64,000 nucleotides of DNA from Alphaproteobacteria bacterium (lineage in GTDB: Bacteria > Pseudomonadota > Alphaproteobacteria > Caulobacterales > Hyphomonadaceae). Made by a program: the position numbers and the translations under genes. The DNA is taken from positions 248,001 to 312,000 of the forward strand of contig JAAEZZ010000002.1 of assembly GCA_018222605.1 (NCBI GenBank), written 5' to 3'. The stretch's first letter is position 1. Each line of letters begins with the position of its first letter. Of the stretch, positions 56,087 to 64,000 are shown one piece after another. The notes beneath the pieces were generated by a model. The model saw only the letters and a program-made list of their open reading frames with translations. It ran no database searches and was not told the origin of the DNA.

Positions 56087-57283
56087 TCAGGCGCCCTTAA
56101 CGGCGTTCACAATTTTCTGGGCGGCGTCGTCGAGATCGTCGGCGGGGATGACGTTCAGGCCGGATTCGGCAATGATCTTCTTGCCCATCTCGACATTCGT
56201 GCCTTCGAGGCGTACGACCAGCGGCACAGCCAGGTTGGTTTCTTTCACGGCGGCGATCACACCTTCCGCGATGACGTCACACTTCATGATGCCGCCGAAG
56301 ATGTTCACCAGAATGCCCTTCACGTTCGGGTCTTTCATGATGATCTTGAAGGCAGCAGCCACTTTCTCCTTGTTGGCACCGCCGCCAACGTCACAGAAGT
56401 TTGCCGGCTCTTCGCCATACAGCTTGATGATATCCATCGTCGCCATGGCGAGGCCTGCGCCGTTGACCATGCAGCCGATGGTGCCGTCGAGGGCGATGTA
56501 GGCGAGGTCCCATTCAGAGGCTTCGATTTCCTTCTCGTCTTCCTCGGTCGTGTCGCGCAGCTCCACGATGTCCGGGTGGCGGAAAAGGGCGTTGCCGTCA
56601 AAGCTGACCTTCGCATCCAGCACACGCAGATGGCCATTTTCCATGACGATCAGCGGGTTGATCTCCAGCATCGACATGTCCTTCTCGGTGAAGGCCTTGT
56701 AGAGGATGGGGAAGAGTTTCATGCCGTCCGTGCGGGCATCACCTTCCAGCTTCAGCGCATCGCAAAGCTTTGCGGCGTCAGCGTCCGTCACGCCCGTGGT
56801 CGGGTCGATCGGAAGGGTCAGGATTTTTTCCGGCGTCTCGTGAGCGACTTCCTCAATGTCCATGCCGCCTTCGGTAGATGCGACAAAAGCCGGACGGCCC
56901 GTGGCACGATCAACCAGCAGGGAGAGATAGAGTTCGCGGTCGATGTCTGCACCGTCTTCGATGTAGAGGCGATTGACCTGTTTGCCTTCAGCGCTGGTTT
57001 GCGCCGTGACCAGGTGGTGACCCAGCATGGCCTTGGCATGTTCCAGAACTTCCTCTTTGGAGAAAGCCAGGCGGACACCGCCCTTTTCACCAGCCTCGGC
57101 TTCCACGAACTTGCCTTTACCGCGGCCACCAGCGTGGATCTGGGATTTCACGACCCAGAGCGGGCCCGGCAGGGTATCAACTGCCTTCTGCACATCGTCG
57201 AGCGAAAGAACGGGTACGCCTTCTGCCACAGGTGCGCCGAAGGATTTCAGCACGGCCTTGGCCTGGTATTCGTGAATGTTCAT
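56087..57283 (-). CDS. sucC: Succinyl-CoA synthetase beta subunit SucC
   Basis: 398 residues. ATP-grasp fold: [20 protein letters not shown] at the N-terminus, [20 protein letters not shown] (nucleotide-binding loop), [20 protein letters not shown] (Mg2+ site), and the C-terminal [37 protein letters not shown] and [14 protein letters not shown] succinate-binding segments. It is the first gene of the sucC-sucD-sucA-sucB run on this strand. The malate dehydrogenase gene often found upstream is replaced by an MFS gene. Confidence 0.97.
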   Translation of the reverse strand: MNIHEYQAKAVLKSFGAPVAEGVPVLSLDDVQKAVDTLPGPLWVVKSQIHAGGRGKGKFVEAEAGEKGGVRLAFSKEEVLEHAKAMLGHHLVTAQTSAEGKQVNRLYIEDGADIDRELYLSLLVDRATGRPAFVASTEGGMDIEEVAHETPEKILTLPIDPTTGVTDADAAKLCDALKLEGDARTDGMKLFPILYKAFTEKDMSMLEINPLIVMENGHLRVLDAKVSFDGNALFRHPDIVELRDTTEEDEKEIEASEWDLAYIALDGTIGCMVNGAGLAMATMDIIKLYGEEPANFCDVGGGANKEKVAAAFKIIMKDPNVKGILVNIFGGIMKCDVIAEGVIAAVKETNLAVPLVVRLEGTNVEMGKKIIAESGLNVIPADDLDDAAQKIVNAVKGA

Positions 57284-57407
57284 GTAAACTGCCTTGTTTG
57301 CCCTGGCTTGGTGGAGGGGTCAGCATGCCAGCCACCCCGGTTTGATTGTGGTGGCTATATATCAGTCTCAGCAGCAGTCGCAACCAGCTGGGTATCGATT
57401 TAGAGAC

Positions 57408-58658
57408 TCAGGCTTCAGCATCCCGTTCGGGATTACGCGGGTCCAGCTCCACACTGGCCAGCGGTGTTGGCAGGATCGGGCTCCAGTCTTCCTGCTGCCC
57501 CTCCTCCGGTGCAGCCCGTTTGCTGACCCGCCAAACCATTATCATGGCCAGAATCACAAGCAGGATTCCCGCCAGTCCGAAGAGGCCCATCCGCCCTGCC
57601 CCGCGCATTGCAAAACCGGACAGAAGCGGACCGATAATCGAGCCGCCAGCCCAGACGAACAGAAGCCCGGACATGACCTGCGGAATGGCGCCCTTCGGCG
57701 TGCGGTCAATCGCGTGGGCAACACATAGGCCATAGAAAGACAGCGACCCGGCCCCCCAGACGCCGAGAACAATAATCACACCTGTCTCACCCAAACTGCG
57801 GCCGAACACCGCAATGCCAAGCGCAGCTAGACCAGAGATCGCGCACATGACCGCGATGACCAATCGGCGCTCCACTCGGTCTGACAGGCGCCCGGCAGGC
57901 CATTGTACAATGAGACCGCCCATCCAGGCGGCCGCACCAGCAATCGCCGCTGCGGTTGTGCCACCTCCGCCCATCGAGAAGCCTTCAAAATAAATCGGGA
58001 TAAGCGCCGTCATGCCGGTATTGATGACTCCGGAGAGCGCCACACCAATCACGGCGGCAGGTGCGAGCGTATAGAGCCGCCCAAGCGGCATGGCAGAGCG
58101 TCCCGGCGGCGCGGGCTGCTCCTGCCGGGTCAGGCAGACCGGCACCAATGCCAGCGTCAGGAACAATGCGGCCCAGCTATAGGCGCGGCTATCCAGCGGA
58201 GACAGGCCGGCCACAAAGAATGGACCAATCATCAGCGAAAGCTTCGCACCGGTATGATAGATCCCCATGACATTGCCTCGCGCCTTGTCAGGCACAGCAA
58301 CCCCGAGCCAGCTTTCCACACTGGTAAACATGTACGCAAAGCTTACGCCCTGTATGACACGTACGACAGCCCAGAAGCCCTCATTGTACCAGAGCGACAG
58401 GGACAACGCCCCGGCAGAGGTAACCGCCGCGGCAGCAGCAAACAGGCGAATATTGCCAAAGGTGGCCAGGGCGCGCGGCGCAGTCCACGCCCCCAGCATG
58501 AAGCCGGACGCGTAAAGGGCTGCAATCATACCGATTGTCTGAGGCTGCGTGCCGAGGGCCTCAAGGCCAAGAGGTGTCAGCACGCTCATCAGCCCACCTG
58601 CGATCTGCAGGATCATCACAGCAATAATGAGTGCAAGTACGTTACGCGTTTCAGTCAT
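57408..58658 (-). CDS. MFS transporter, YcaD/sugar-phosphate-like carrier
   Basis: 416 residues with about twelve hydrophobic helices in two six-helix halves. The first helix is NVLALIIAVMILQIAGGLMS; a basic A-loop LYASGFMLGAWTAPRALATF between helices 2 and 3 fits the major facilitator superfamily, and the mid-protein DRVERRLVIAVMCAISGLAA is the second copy of that motif. The arrangement resembles E. coli YcaD-type members. Substrate unknown. It lies 34 bases before the PhoD-like gene's stop on the same strand, so the two may be one unit. Confidence 0.82.
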   Translation of the reverse strand: MTETRNVLALIIAVMILQIAGGLMSVLTPLGLEALGTQPQTIGMIAALYASGFMLGAWTAPRALATFGNIRLFAAAAAVTSAGALSLSLWYNEGFWAVVRVIQGVSFAYMFTSVESWLGVAVPDKARGNVMGIYHTGAKLSLMIGPFFVAGLSPLDSRAYSWAALFLTLALVPVCLTRQEQPAPPGRSAMPLGRLYTLAPAAVIGVALSGVINTGMTALIPIYFEGFSMGGGGTTAAAIAGAAAWMGGLIVQWPAGRLSDRVERRLVIAVMCAISGLAALGIAVFGRSLGETGVIIVLGVWGAGSLSFYGLCVAHAIDRTPKGAIPQVMSGLLFVWAGGSIIGPLLSGFAMRGAGRMGLFGLAGILLVILAMIMVWRVSKRAAPEEGQQEDWSPILPTPLASVELDPRNPERDAEA

Positions 58659-58692
58659 GTCTACCGGCAGCCTTTTCAGTGCCGTGGCTTAG

Positions 58693-59862
58693 CTACCTGA
58701 ATTTGGCGGTTGTATGACGAACCGTCTCTCCTGCCTTGTCCTTAACTTCAAGGTCTAAAGACCCGGTTTCCCAATCGATGTTGATTGCACCGAAATTCTC
58801 AGGCGGATATCCCGCGCCGATCTGGGCGCTGTCTTTCTCTGGTGTGTCTTCCGCCCATGCCTTGTTGAGGGAAGAGGCCGTCAGCTCATAGACCGGATAA
58901 GGTAGGATCCCATCCTTGCGATAGAGGAATGCGGTGTGGCGATCGCCTGAGACAAAGACGACACCATTTGCATCAGTTTCGGTGATCAGATCATACAAGC
59001 GCTGCTGTTCTGCCGGCAGACGAGACCATGCCTCCCAGCCATGCCCGTCCGTCGGCAGCACCTGAATGGAAGACACGATCAGGCGCAAATCTGCAGGCTT
59101 CTGCAGCTGGTTTTCCAGCCAGGTCCACTGATCATTGCCCAGCATATCCTGATTGGGATCGGTTGATGGAACATGGCGCTCCTTACCCACAGCGCCTGGT
59201 TCATCCGTAGGCGTCAGCGGAGAGCGGAAGAACCGCGTGTCCAGCATGATGATCTGCGTGCGCTGACCTTCCGGTCCGAACATACGCGCATAATAGGTGC
59301 CGGGCCATGCGCCGACATCCTTGCTGTCCAGCCCCCAGAAGCGCTCATGAATACGCTCTGACAGGCGGCGGAAGGGAAACTCCCGCCCCGCATCATTCGC
59401 GCCATAATCATGATCATCCCAGGCCACCATCATCGGCAGGTTGGCGCGCACGGCGCGGAAATCATCGCGTGCTGCCAGATCGGCAAAACTCTCGCGCAGC
59501 TCATCGAGCGTCGCCTCATTCACAGCATAGGCCGGACCATCCCTGTCGCCATAGACATTGTCCCCGATCATCAGGAACAGGTCTGCATCTTCCTTGGCAA
59601 TGCTGCGCAGCGCCGGCGTGTCGCCAAGTTCCTCATCATGACAGGACGCCACCAGAATGCGGGAGAGAACCGTATCTTCTTGTGGCAGCGGCAGCCCCGC
59701 TGGCGCAACGGGATAAAAATCATCCGGCAGGGTTCTGTAATAGGCTTCCAGGGCTTCTTCTGCGCTTTGCGGCGCGCGCGTAATACCTGGAATGGAAATC
59801 GGCCCTGGCGCCTGACACGCCGCGAGCCCCGCCACAATTCCCAAAGCTATGATCCGTTTCAT
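58693..59862 (-). CDS. PhoD-like alkaline phosphatase/phosphodiesterase, lipoprotein
   Basis: 389 residues. The N-terminus KRIIALGIVAGLAAC carries a lipobox (LAAC). The PhoD metallophosphatase fold shows ILVASCHDEELGDTPALRSI, LFLMIGDNVYGDRDGPAYAV, MVAWDDHDYGANDAGREFPF and FVSGDRHTAFLYRKDGI, with Asp/His metal ligands as in PhoD/PLD-type enzymes. It should hydrolyse phosphate esters in the periplasm or on the membrane. GGAGGAGG precedes the ATG. It is possibly cotranscribed with the MFS gene downstream. Confidence 0.88.
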   Translation of the reverse strand: MKRIIALGIVAGLAACQAPGPISIPGITRAPQSAEEALEAYYRTLPDDFYPVAPAGLPLPQEDTVLSRILVASCHDEELGDTPALRSIAKEDADLFLMIGDNVYGDRDGPAYAVNEATLDELRESFADLAARDDFRAVRANLPMMVAWDDHDYGANDAGREFPFRRLSERIHERFWGLDSKDVGAWPGTYYARMFGPEGQRTQIIMLDTRFFRSPLTPTDEPGAVGKERHVPSTDPNQDMLGNDQWTWLENQLQKPADLRLIVSSIQVLPTDGHGWEAWSRLPAEQQRLYDLITETDANGVVFVSGDRHTAFLYRKDGILPYPVYELTASSLNKAWAEDTPEKDSAQIGAGYPPENFGAINIDWETGSLDLEVKDKAGETVRHTTAKFR

Positions 59863-59937
59863 GACTGCCCTCCTCCAAAGCTCACCACCTGTGCAATCTG
59901 TAGCGGTCTTTGGGGAGGGCAGTAAGGGTAATACCGC

Positions 59938-60489
59938 TCAGGTGGTAAAGAAAATGGACCACATCATCCGACCGGGCAGGAACGTGAATAATCCGGCCAC
60001 CAGCATCGCGCCAACGAACATGCCGGTCATCTGTTTGCGGTGAGACACGATATTCTTCCTGCGCGCTGCAGCAATCCCCATCGGCAGACCAATCACCGTC
60101 CAGGCGGAGATACCGTGGATCCAGCTGAAATGATTGCCATTGAGCCCGACCACGAAGAATGAGCTGATCGCCGTAACCAGCATGGCAACCACCCAGCCAT
60201 AGCCGAGTATCTTGTGCATACCCCTGCCCTTTACACCCAGCATCAGCGTGGTGCCGATGACAAAAGCACTGAGGGCCCCGGCGACATGCACCTTGATGGC
60301 CATGGAAGCATCAACCAGACGGCTGGCATCAAGATGGAAGCGGACTGGCGGATTGCCGTTTGCCTTCAGGATCATCCAGCTGATCACCAGATAGGCCAAG
60401 ACTGCCACACCAATAACAATGCGATTGGATGGGCGGTCAAGACGAATACGCGGAAGGCGAGGTCTAAAGCTCAGTTCAGGGCTATGCAT
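59938..60489 (-). CDS. DUF2306 family membrane protein
   Basis: 183 residues from the ATG at 60489 (AGGAGA upstream). Five hydrophobic helices: IVIGVAVLAYLVISWMILKA, VHVAGALSAFVIGTTLMLGV, HKILGYGWVVAMLVTAISSF, SWIHGISAWTVIGLPMGIAA and FVGAMLVAGLFTFLPGRMMW. The HxxxG spacings fit the DUF2306 family, of unknown function. It follows the DUF2141 gene by 22 bases on the same strand and is probably cotranscribed with it. Confidence 0.75.
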   Translation of the reverse strand: MHSPELSFRPRLPRIRLDRPSNRIVIGVAVLAYLVISWMILKANGNPPVRFHLDASRLVDASMAIKVHVAGALSAFVIGTTLMLGVKGRGMHKILGYGWVVAMLVTAISSFFVVGLNGNHFSWIHGISAWTVIGLPMGIAAARRKNIVSHRKQMTGMFVGAMLVAGLFTFLPGRMMWSIFFTT

Positions 60490-60511
60490 GTCGTGTCTCC
60501 TCTGTCTTGAT

Positions 60512-60931
60512 CTAGCGGAGTGTGATGGTCTGAACGGCGCCGTCTTCGGGCACCTCGAACGCGGCACTGTCAAAGTCAGGTGGGCCGAAGCGCACTGGCG
60601 CGTCATTGGAAAAGCCATAGGGCTCCACTGGAATGCCAATCATACTGCGCTTCAGTTCGCCATCCCCATCCACATCATGAAACATTTTGATGCCGTACCG
60701 GCCCGGTTGCAGGCCTTCGAAGACGAACGTCACATCATCTCCCGTTGAAGGTATTACCTTGGTCTGGGTGGCCTGATTGTCTCCCCAGCCGGCTTCTTCA
60801 AACAGCGCGACATGCAGCTCACCTTCAGCCTTGTGGACGCCTTTGATGTCTAAAGACAGGTCAGCAGCCGCAGCCGTCGCTGGCAGAAGGCATGAGGCAA
60901 ACAGGGTGGAAATCAGTGTGTTGCGGATCAT
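60512..60931 (-). CDS. DUF2141 family periplasmic protein
   Basis: 139 residues. It has a signal peptide (RNTLISTLFASCLLPATAAAA) and a beta-sandwich core with LDIKGVHKAEGELHVALFEE, FVFEGLQPGRYGIKMFHDVD and GDGELKRSMIGIPVEPYGFS. This pattern (GxY-A/G-x-x-x-HD, then N/DG-x-L) is the DUF2141 signature. Function unknown. It is divergent from the LytTR regulator and likely regulated with DUF2306. Confidence 0.82.
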   Translation of the reverse strand: MIRNTLISTLFASCLLPATAAAADLSLDIKGVHKAEGELHVALFEEAGWGDNQATQTKVIPSTGDDVTFVFEGLQPGRYGIKMFHDVDGDGELKRSMIGIPVEPYGFSNDAPVRFGPPDFDSAAFEVPEDGAVQTITLR

Positions 60932-61040
60932 GTTAGGTCTCCATAAAATCGAGGGCCAATGCCCCGTGTGGGTTGATGGAGATGAGCTTTGCCCGGCCGG
61001 TTCAGGGCCGCCACATGGATTGCGCGGAGAGGGTGGAAAC

Positions 61041-61073
61041 CTTCGCCAAATGCGGCCAGTGTCATTCGCGAAG
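61041..61073. promoter_or_regulatory. Imperfect palindrome between DUF2141 and LytTR genes
   Basis: CTTCGCCAAATG (61041-61052) and CATTCGCGAAG (61063-61073) are nearly inverted copies separated by 10 bases, ending 23 bases before the LytTR ATG. It may be an operator for that regulator or an RNA stem. Confidence 0.35.
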
Positions 61074-61096
61074 CGTGAAATACATAGAGATTCCGT

Positions 61097-61837
61097 ATGC
61101 CTGTAGCCCTCAGGGAGACACTGAAGACACTCGCCATTGTGACGCTGCTGGCCGCCGGCTTCACCTGGTTCGGCGTCTACGGCAGCGGGGGCAATGTCTG
61201 GCTACGATTCCTGATGTGGTTCATCACCATGCTGGTCGGCGCCGTCTCTTCGCTCTTTGTCGTGCCGTTCGTCTTTCACGCCAAGATGAAGAATGCGCGC
61301 CCTGCCCTGATGATCATCGTGGCCTCGGCTCTCTTGTCTGTGCCGGTTACGATCACACTAATGCTTTTCATGCTGGTGCTAGGTAACCCGCTTCCCCTTG
61401 CCTTGGTGCCAATACAATTCGGCTATGTCTTTGCCGTCAGCCTTGTCATCACTGTCGGCGGCTTCCTGCTTGATCGCGCGCGCCGGCTGGCGGAACTGGA
61501 GGGCGCCGAACCGGAAGACCGCATCGCAGGCTTTCTGCAACGCCTGCCGGTGCGGTTCCGCGGCGCTAACCTTTGGGCGGTTTCTTCAGAAGATCATTAT
61601 CTGCGCGTGCACACAGACCGCGGCGAGGAACTCATTCTAATGCGCCTGGCCGACGCGATCCGCGAATTGGGAGAGGACAATGGCCTGCAAACCCATCGCT
61701 CATGGTGGGTGGCAAAACAGGGCGTGGCCGATTCCCGGCGTGAGAATGGCAAATTGTACCTGGTGCTCAAATCCGGAAAGGAAGCGCCGGTCTCACGCAC
61801 CTATCAGTCGAATGTCCGCGCGGCAGGGCTTACTTAG
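61097..61837 (+). CDS. Membrane-bound LytTR-family transcriptional regulator
   Basis: 246 residues. Four hydrophobic helices occupy about residues 11-125 (LAIVTLLAAGFTWFGVYG, FLMWFITMLVGAVSSLFVVP, ALMIIVASALLSVPVTITLM, FGYVFAVSLVITVGGFLL). A LytTR DNA-binding domain follows: LWAVSSEDHYLRVHTDRGEE, MRLADAIREL, THRSWWVAKQGV and KLYLVLKSGKEAPVSRTYQ. No receiver domain is present, so it probably senses a membrane signal directly. It lies divergent from DUF2141. The stop overlaps the HNH gene stop in TTAG. Confidence 0.88.
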   Translation: MPVALRETLKTLAIVTLLAAGFTWFGVYGSGGNVWLRFLMWFITMLVGAVSSLFVVPFVFHAKMKNARPALMIIVASALLSVPVTITLMLFMLVLGNPLPLALVPIQFGYVFAVSLVITVGGFLLDRARRLAELEGAEPEDRIAGFLQRLPVRFRGANLWAVSSEDHYLRVHTDRGEELILMRLADAIRELGEDNGLQTHRSWWVAKQGVADSRRENGKLYLVLKSGKEAPVSRTYQSNVRAAGLT

Positions 61838-62082
61838 CCCATGCCCTTTCGCTTGTTGCAGATGGCATGAGCCAGCTGCAGATTGCTTGCTTGGTCCGGC
61901 CCGCCGCGTGCCAGCGCGATGATGTGATCATAGGTCGGCCGCCACTTCTTCCACAGCGTGGCATGATCCATTTCTGCGCGGCTGCCGGGCATTGGTTTTC
62001 CGCACAAGGCACACAAGCCTTCCTGCGCCTCCCACAACCGCCGGAATTGCGGCGTATCAGGCGGTAGAAAGGACTGGCTCAC
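61834..62082 (-). CDS. Small HNH endonuclease-like protein
   Basis: 82 residues from the GTG at 62082; the longer frame to 62211 overlaps folD. The GTGA overlaps the folD stop, giving coupled translation. The domain shows a zinc-site pair [28 protein letters not shown] with the catalytic His region, and [17 protein letters not shown] with the C-terminal NxxxHxxCN-like motif. The protein is about the size of the bare HNH core, with no extra DNA-binding part. Its target is unknown. Confidence 0.75.
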   Translation of the reverse strand: MSQSFLPPDTPQFRRLWEAQEGLCALCGKPMPGSRAEMDHATLWKKWRPTYDHIIALARGGPDQASNLQLAHAICNKRKGMG

Positions 62083-62966
62083 AGTCCTTCCGGAACGTTC
62101 CAGCCGCGACGGGCGCAAGCCGCCAGAACCGTGTTGCGCAACAGGCAGGCAATGGTCATCGGGCCGACACCGCCCGGCACAGGCGTGATGTGGCCCGCCA
62201 CTTCTGCACAACCGGCATAGTCTGCATCGCCCACCAGCCTGGTCTTGCCCTCACCCTTCTCAGGCGCATCCACGCGGTTGATGCCGACATCGATGATCGC
62301 CGCGCCGGGCTTCACCCAGTCCGCCTTGACCATCTCCGGACGGCCCACAGCCGGCACCAGAATATCGGCCTCACGGCACACCGCCGGCAGATCTTTCGTG
62401 CGGCTGTGCGCGATCGTCACCGTGCAATTCTCGGCCAGGAAAAGCAGCGCCGCCGGCTTGCCGACCAGAATGGAGCGTCCGATCACAACGACATGCTTGC
62501 CGGAGAGGTCCGCCCCCAGCGCACGTTTTGCAAGAATGACGCATCCCGTCGGCGTGCAGGCTACCAAGCCCGGCTTGCCAAGGGTCAAACGCCCGGCGGA
62601 CACTTCCGTCAGGCCGTCAACATCCTTGTCGGGGGCGATCTTCTCAATCGCAGCATCCGCATCCAGCCCTTTGGGCAACGGCAGCTGCAGCAGGATACCA
62701 TCTACGCTGTCATCCGCGTTCAATTCGGTGATCAGGCTCTCGACATCCTGCTGGCTGGCCGTTTCAGGCAGGCGGTGATGAACCGACACCATGCCCGCCT
62801 CTTCTGTCTGGCGTACCTTGTTACGGACATAGACCTGGCTGGCCGGGTCTTCGCCAACCAGTACAACAGCCAGAGAAGGCTGGCCCGGCAACTGGCTGAC
62901 GGCCTTCGCCACACTGGCGCGGACATCTGCCGCAATCGCTTTTCCATCAATCACGCTGGCGCTCAT
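62079..62966 (-). CDS. folD: Methylene-tetrahydrofolate dehydrogenase/cyclohydrolase FolD
   Basis: 295 residues from the ATG at 62966; a longer frame to 63086 lies inside the DUF167 gene and is rejected. It interconverts methylene-, methenyl- and formyl-tetrahydrofolate, feeding ThyA in the same window. Landmarks are the N-terminal [35 protein letters not shown] (catalytic Lys region), [40 protein letters not shown] (NADP site) and the C-terminal [19 protein letters not shown]. Its ATG overlaps the DUF167 stop (ATGA). Confidence 0.97.
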   Translation of the reverse strand: MSASVIDGKAIAADVRASVAKAVSQLPGQPSLAVVLVGEDPASQVYVRNKVRQTEEAGMVSVHHRLPETASQQDVESLITELNADDSVDGILLQLPLPKGLDADAAIEKIAPDKDVDGLTEVSAGRLTLGKPGLVACTPTGCVILAKRALGADLSGKHVVVIGRSILVGKPAALLFLAENCTVTIAHSRTKDLPAVCREADILVPAVGRPEMVKADWVKPGAAIIDVGINRVDAPEKGEGKTRLVGDADYAGCAEVAGHITPVPGGVGPMTIACLLRNTVLAACARRGWNVPEGL

Positions 62967-63244
62967 GGCTCTGCATCCCCGGCAAGTTTCGCCGCCAGAT
63001 CGGGCGGCCCGTCTATCTCGAGGCCTTTTAACCGGTTCTTCGTGCCCGTCACCACCTTGACCGCAGACTTTGGGACGCCCAACCATTTCGCGACCACTTT
63101 TTCCACGGCGGCATTGGCCTTGCCCCCTTCGGGCACGGCACGCACGCGGACTTTGAGATAGGTTCGCCCGGCCGCATCGGTTTCCCAGGTCTCGACCCGG
63201 TCAGCCGACGCATTTGGCTGCACGCGAACGGTCAGCCGATGCAT
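62963..63244 (-). CDS. DUF167 (YggU) family protein
   Basis: 93 residues. The DUF167 fold shows [40 protein letters not shown] with the conserved Pro-x-x-Gly-Lys-Ala-Asn, and [20 protein letters not shown]. Function unknown, though often next to yggT. It starts 3 bases after the yggT stop and its own stop overlaps the folD ATG. Confidence 0.92.
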   Translation of the reverse strand: MHRLTVRVQPNASADRVETWETDAAGRTYLKVRVRAVPEGGKANAAVEKVVAKWLGVPKSAVKVVTGTKNRLKGLEIDGPPDLAAKLAGDAEP

Positions 63245-63247
63245 GGT

Positions 63248-63541
63248 CTACAGCGGAACGACAGAATAGCCGTACCGGATGATCACGCGTTCCAGGAAGA
63301 AAATGATGAGCAGCACAACCATCGGCGTCAGATCCAGCCCGCCCATCGGCGGCAGGATGTTCCGAATGGGCCGGTAAACCGGCTCCGTGATTCTCTCCAG
63401 ACCGCTCCAGATGTTGCGGATGGTCGGATTCTGGATGCTCAGCACATTGAACGCGACCAGCCAGGACAGCACGGCCTGAACAATAATAATAAAGGTAACA
63501 ATCCGAAGGATCAGCAGAACCAGATCAAGAATGGCGGCCAT
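63248..63541 (-). CDS. YggT family integral membrane protein
   Basis: 97 residues from the ATG at 63541 (GGAGCG upstream). Two or three hydrophobic helices: LDLVLLILRIVTFIIIVQAV, WLVAFNVLSIQ and PMVVLLIIFFLERVII. Between them is ERITEPVYRPIRNILPPMGG, the diagnostic YggT loop (EPxxxPxR..PxxGGxDxxP). YggT proteins are linked to cell division and osmotic resistance in other bacteria. It heads the yggT-DUF167-folD-HNH operon on this strand. Confidence 0.9.
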   Translation of the reverse strand: MAAILDLVLLILRIVTFIIIVQAVLSWLVAFNVLSIQNPTIRNIWSGLERITEPVYRPIRNILPPMGGLDLTPMVVLLIIFFLERVIIRYGYSVVPL

Positions 63542-63701
63542 AGGGCGACGCTCCAATAGTTTCTTTCATTACCTTCACTTAGGGTGATGCCCCTACCGTG
63601 CGCAAGAGATTGGCCTGTCCTTTCCCTTGAACAGGGGTAAGGTTTGACATTCAGCTCAACGCCAAACACACAGGCGATCTGCAGCAAGGGGCATTCAAGG
63701 C

Positions 63702-64000
63702 ATGACAGACACCGACAAGCCTCTTCTGCCGCTCAGCGCCTTCCAGCAAGCAATTATCGGCATGGCCATGGTCGCCATGGGCGCCGGCATGACGATCAAT
63801 TTTGTGGTTGTCGCACCGCTCGCGCGCAAGGCTGGCCTGACCGAGATTGAAGTTGCCGGCATCCTTACCCTGTCTGCTGCACTTTATGCCCTGCTCATCC
63901 CCACCTGGGGCCGTCTGGCAGACCGGTTTGGCCGCAAGCGGGTGATGGTCTTTTCCATGTTCGCCATGGGTCTGACGAACATGGTATTCGTGCTGGCCCT
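63702..64000 (+). CDS. MFS transporter (partial, N-terminus only)
   Basis: Starts at the ATG at 63702 (AAGG just upstream) and runs off the right edge; 99 residues are visible. Helix 1 is about residues 14-38 (AIIGMAMVAMGAGMTINFVV). The A-motif between helices 2 and 3 reads GRLADRFGRKRVMVFSM, a classic MFS signature. Substrate unknown. It is divergent from yggT. Confidence 0.85.
   Translation, partial: MTDTDKPLLPLSAFQQAIIGMAMVAMGAGMTINFVVVAPLARKAGLTEIEVAGILTLSAALYALLIPTWGRLADRFGRKRVMVFSMFAMGLTNMVFVLA

Noticed and set aside
59902..59938. AGCGGT/ACCGCT inverted repeat between PhoD-like and DUF2306 genes
   Set aside because: Short arms with a 25-base spacer; likely chance.

Overview
This window comes from an alphaproteobacterium, most likely a budding or stalked member of the Caulobacterales (Hyphomonadaceae-like). 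Four things point there: a DivL-type tyrosine pseudokinase with a full CtrA box (TTAA-N7-TTAA) upstream, a bactofilin beside a muramidase, the hflK-hflC-degP and serB/miaA/ilvB/ilvN/ilvC gene orders, and an Oar-like TonB-dependent receptor. Base composition is moderately GC-rich and even throughout. I saw no tRNA, rRNA, insertion sequence, prophage or CRISPR array, so this reads as ordinary chromosome. Coding density is very high; no gap between genes exceeds about 260 bases.

Layout. 1-5 kb: the end of a TadG-like VWA protein, then thyA and folA (the dTMP/folate pair) split by a carboxymuconolactone-decarboxylase-like protein and a VUT-family permease, then an SMP-30 hydrolase. 5-10 kb: an Mrp/ApbC Fe-S carrier, then hflK-hflC-DUF2065-degP (membrane proteolysis and periplasmic quality control). 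10-16.5 kb: serB diverging from miaA, then ilvB-ilvN-(secreted unknown)-ilvC. ilvB is preceded by a promoter, a branched-chain leader peptide and a rho-independent attenuator. 16.5-26.5 kb: GH25 muramidase diverging from a bactofilin, a Cys-rich Sel1 protein, an SDR, a lipoprotein methyltransferase, a YghU-type GST, divL, an EF-hand protein and the agmatine-to-putrescine pair aguA-aguB. 26.5-40 kb: an Oar-like receptor, a GT39 transferase, msrA, and an alpha-2-macroglobulin lipoprotein with pbpC. 40-46 kb: a DUF454 protein, a CarF/TMEM189-like plasmalogen desaturase candidate, an SDR, bioB, a VTT membrane protein, leuA behind a Leu-rich leader peptide and attenuator, and an EamA transporter. 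46-50.4 kb: a large two-TM coiled-coil protein with TipN-like architecture, a small TM protein, an Hpt protein, a chorismate mutase and a methyltransferase. 50.4-57.3 kb: the sucC-sucD-sucA-sucB block of the TCA cycle. 57.4-64 kb: an MFS carrier, PhoD-like phosphatase, DUF2306 and DUF2141 proteins, a LytTR membrane regulator, the yggT-DUF167-folD-HNH operon and the start of another MFS carrier.

How it works together. Branched-chain amino acid synthesis (ilvB, ilvN, ilvC, leuA) appears to be controlled by two separate ribosome-mediated attenuators. One-carbon and folate metabolism (thyA, folA, folD) and the lower TCA cycle are the main metabolic blocks. Cell-cycle and envelope genes (divL, bactofilin, GH25, TipN-like protein, Hpt, A2M/pbpC) form a second theme. 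Convergent genes are packed unusually tightly: four pairs share a TTAG tetranucleotide as both stop codons, and two pairs abut in TGATCA.

The most noteworthy items are the leuA leader with mutually exclusive hairpins and possible leaderless translation, the ilv attenuator, DivL with its CtrA box, and the CarF-like gene.
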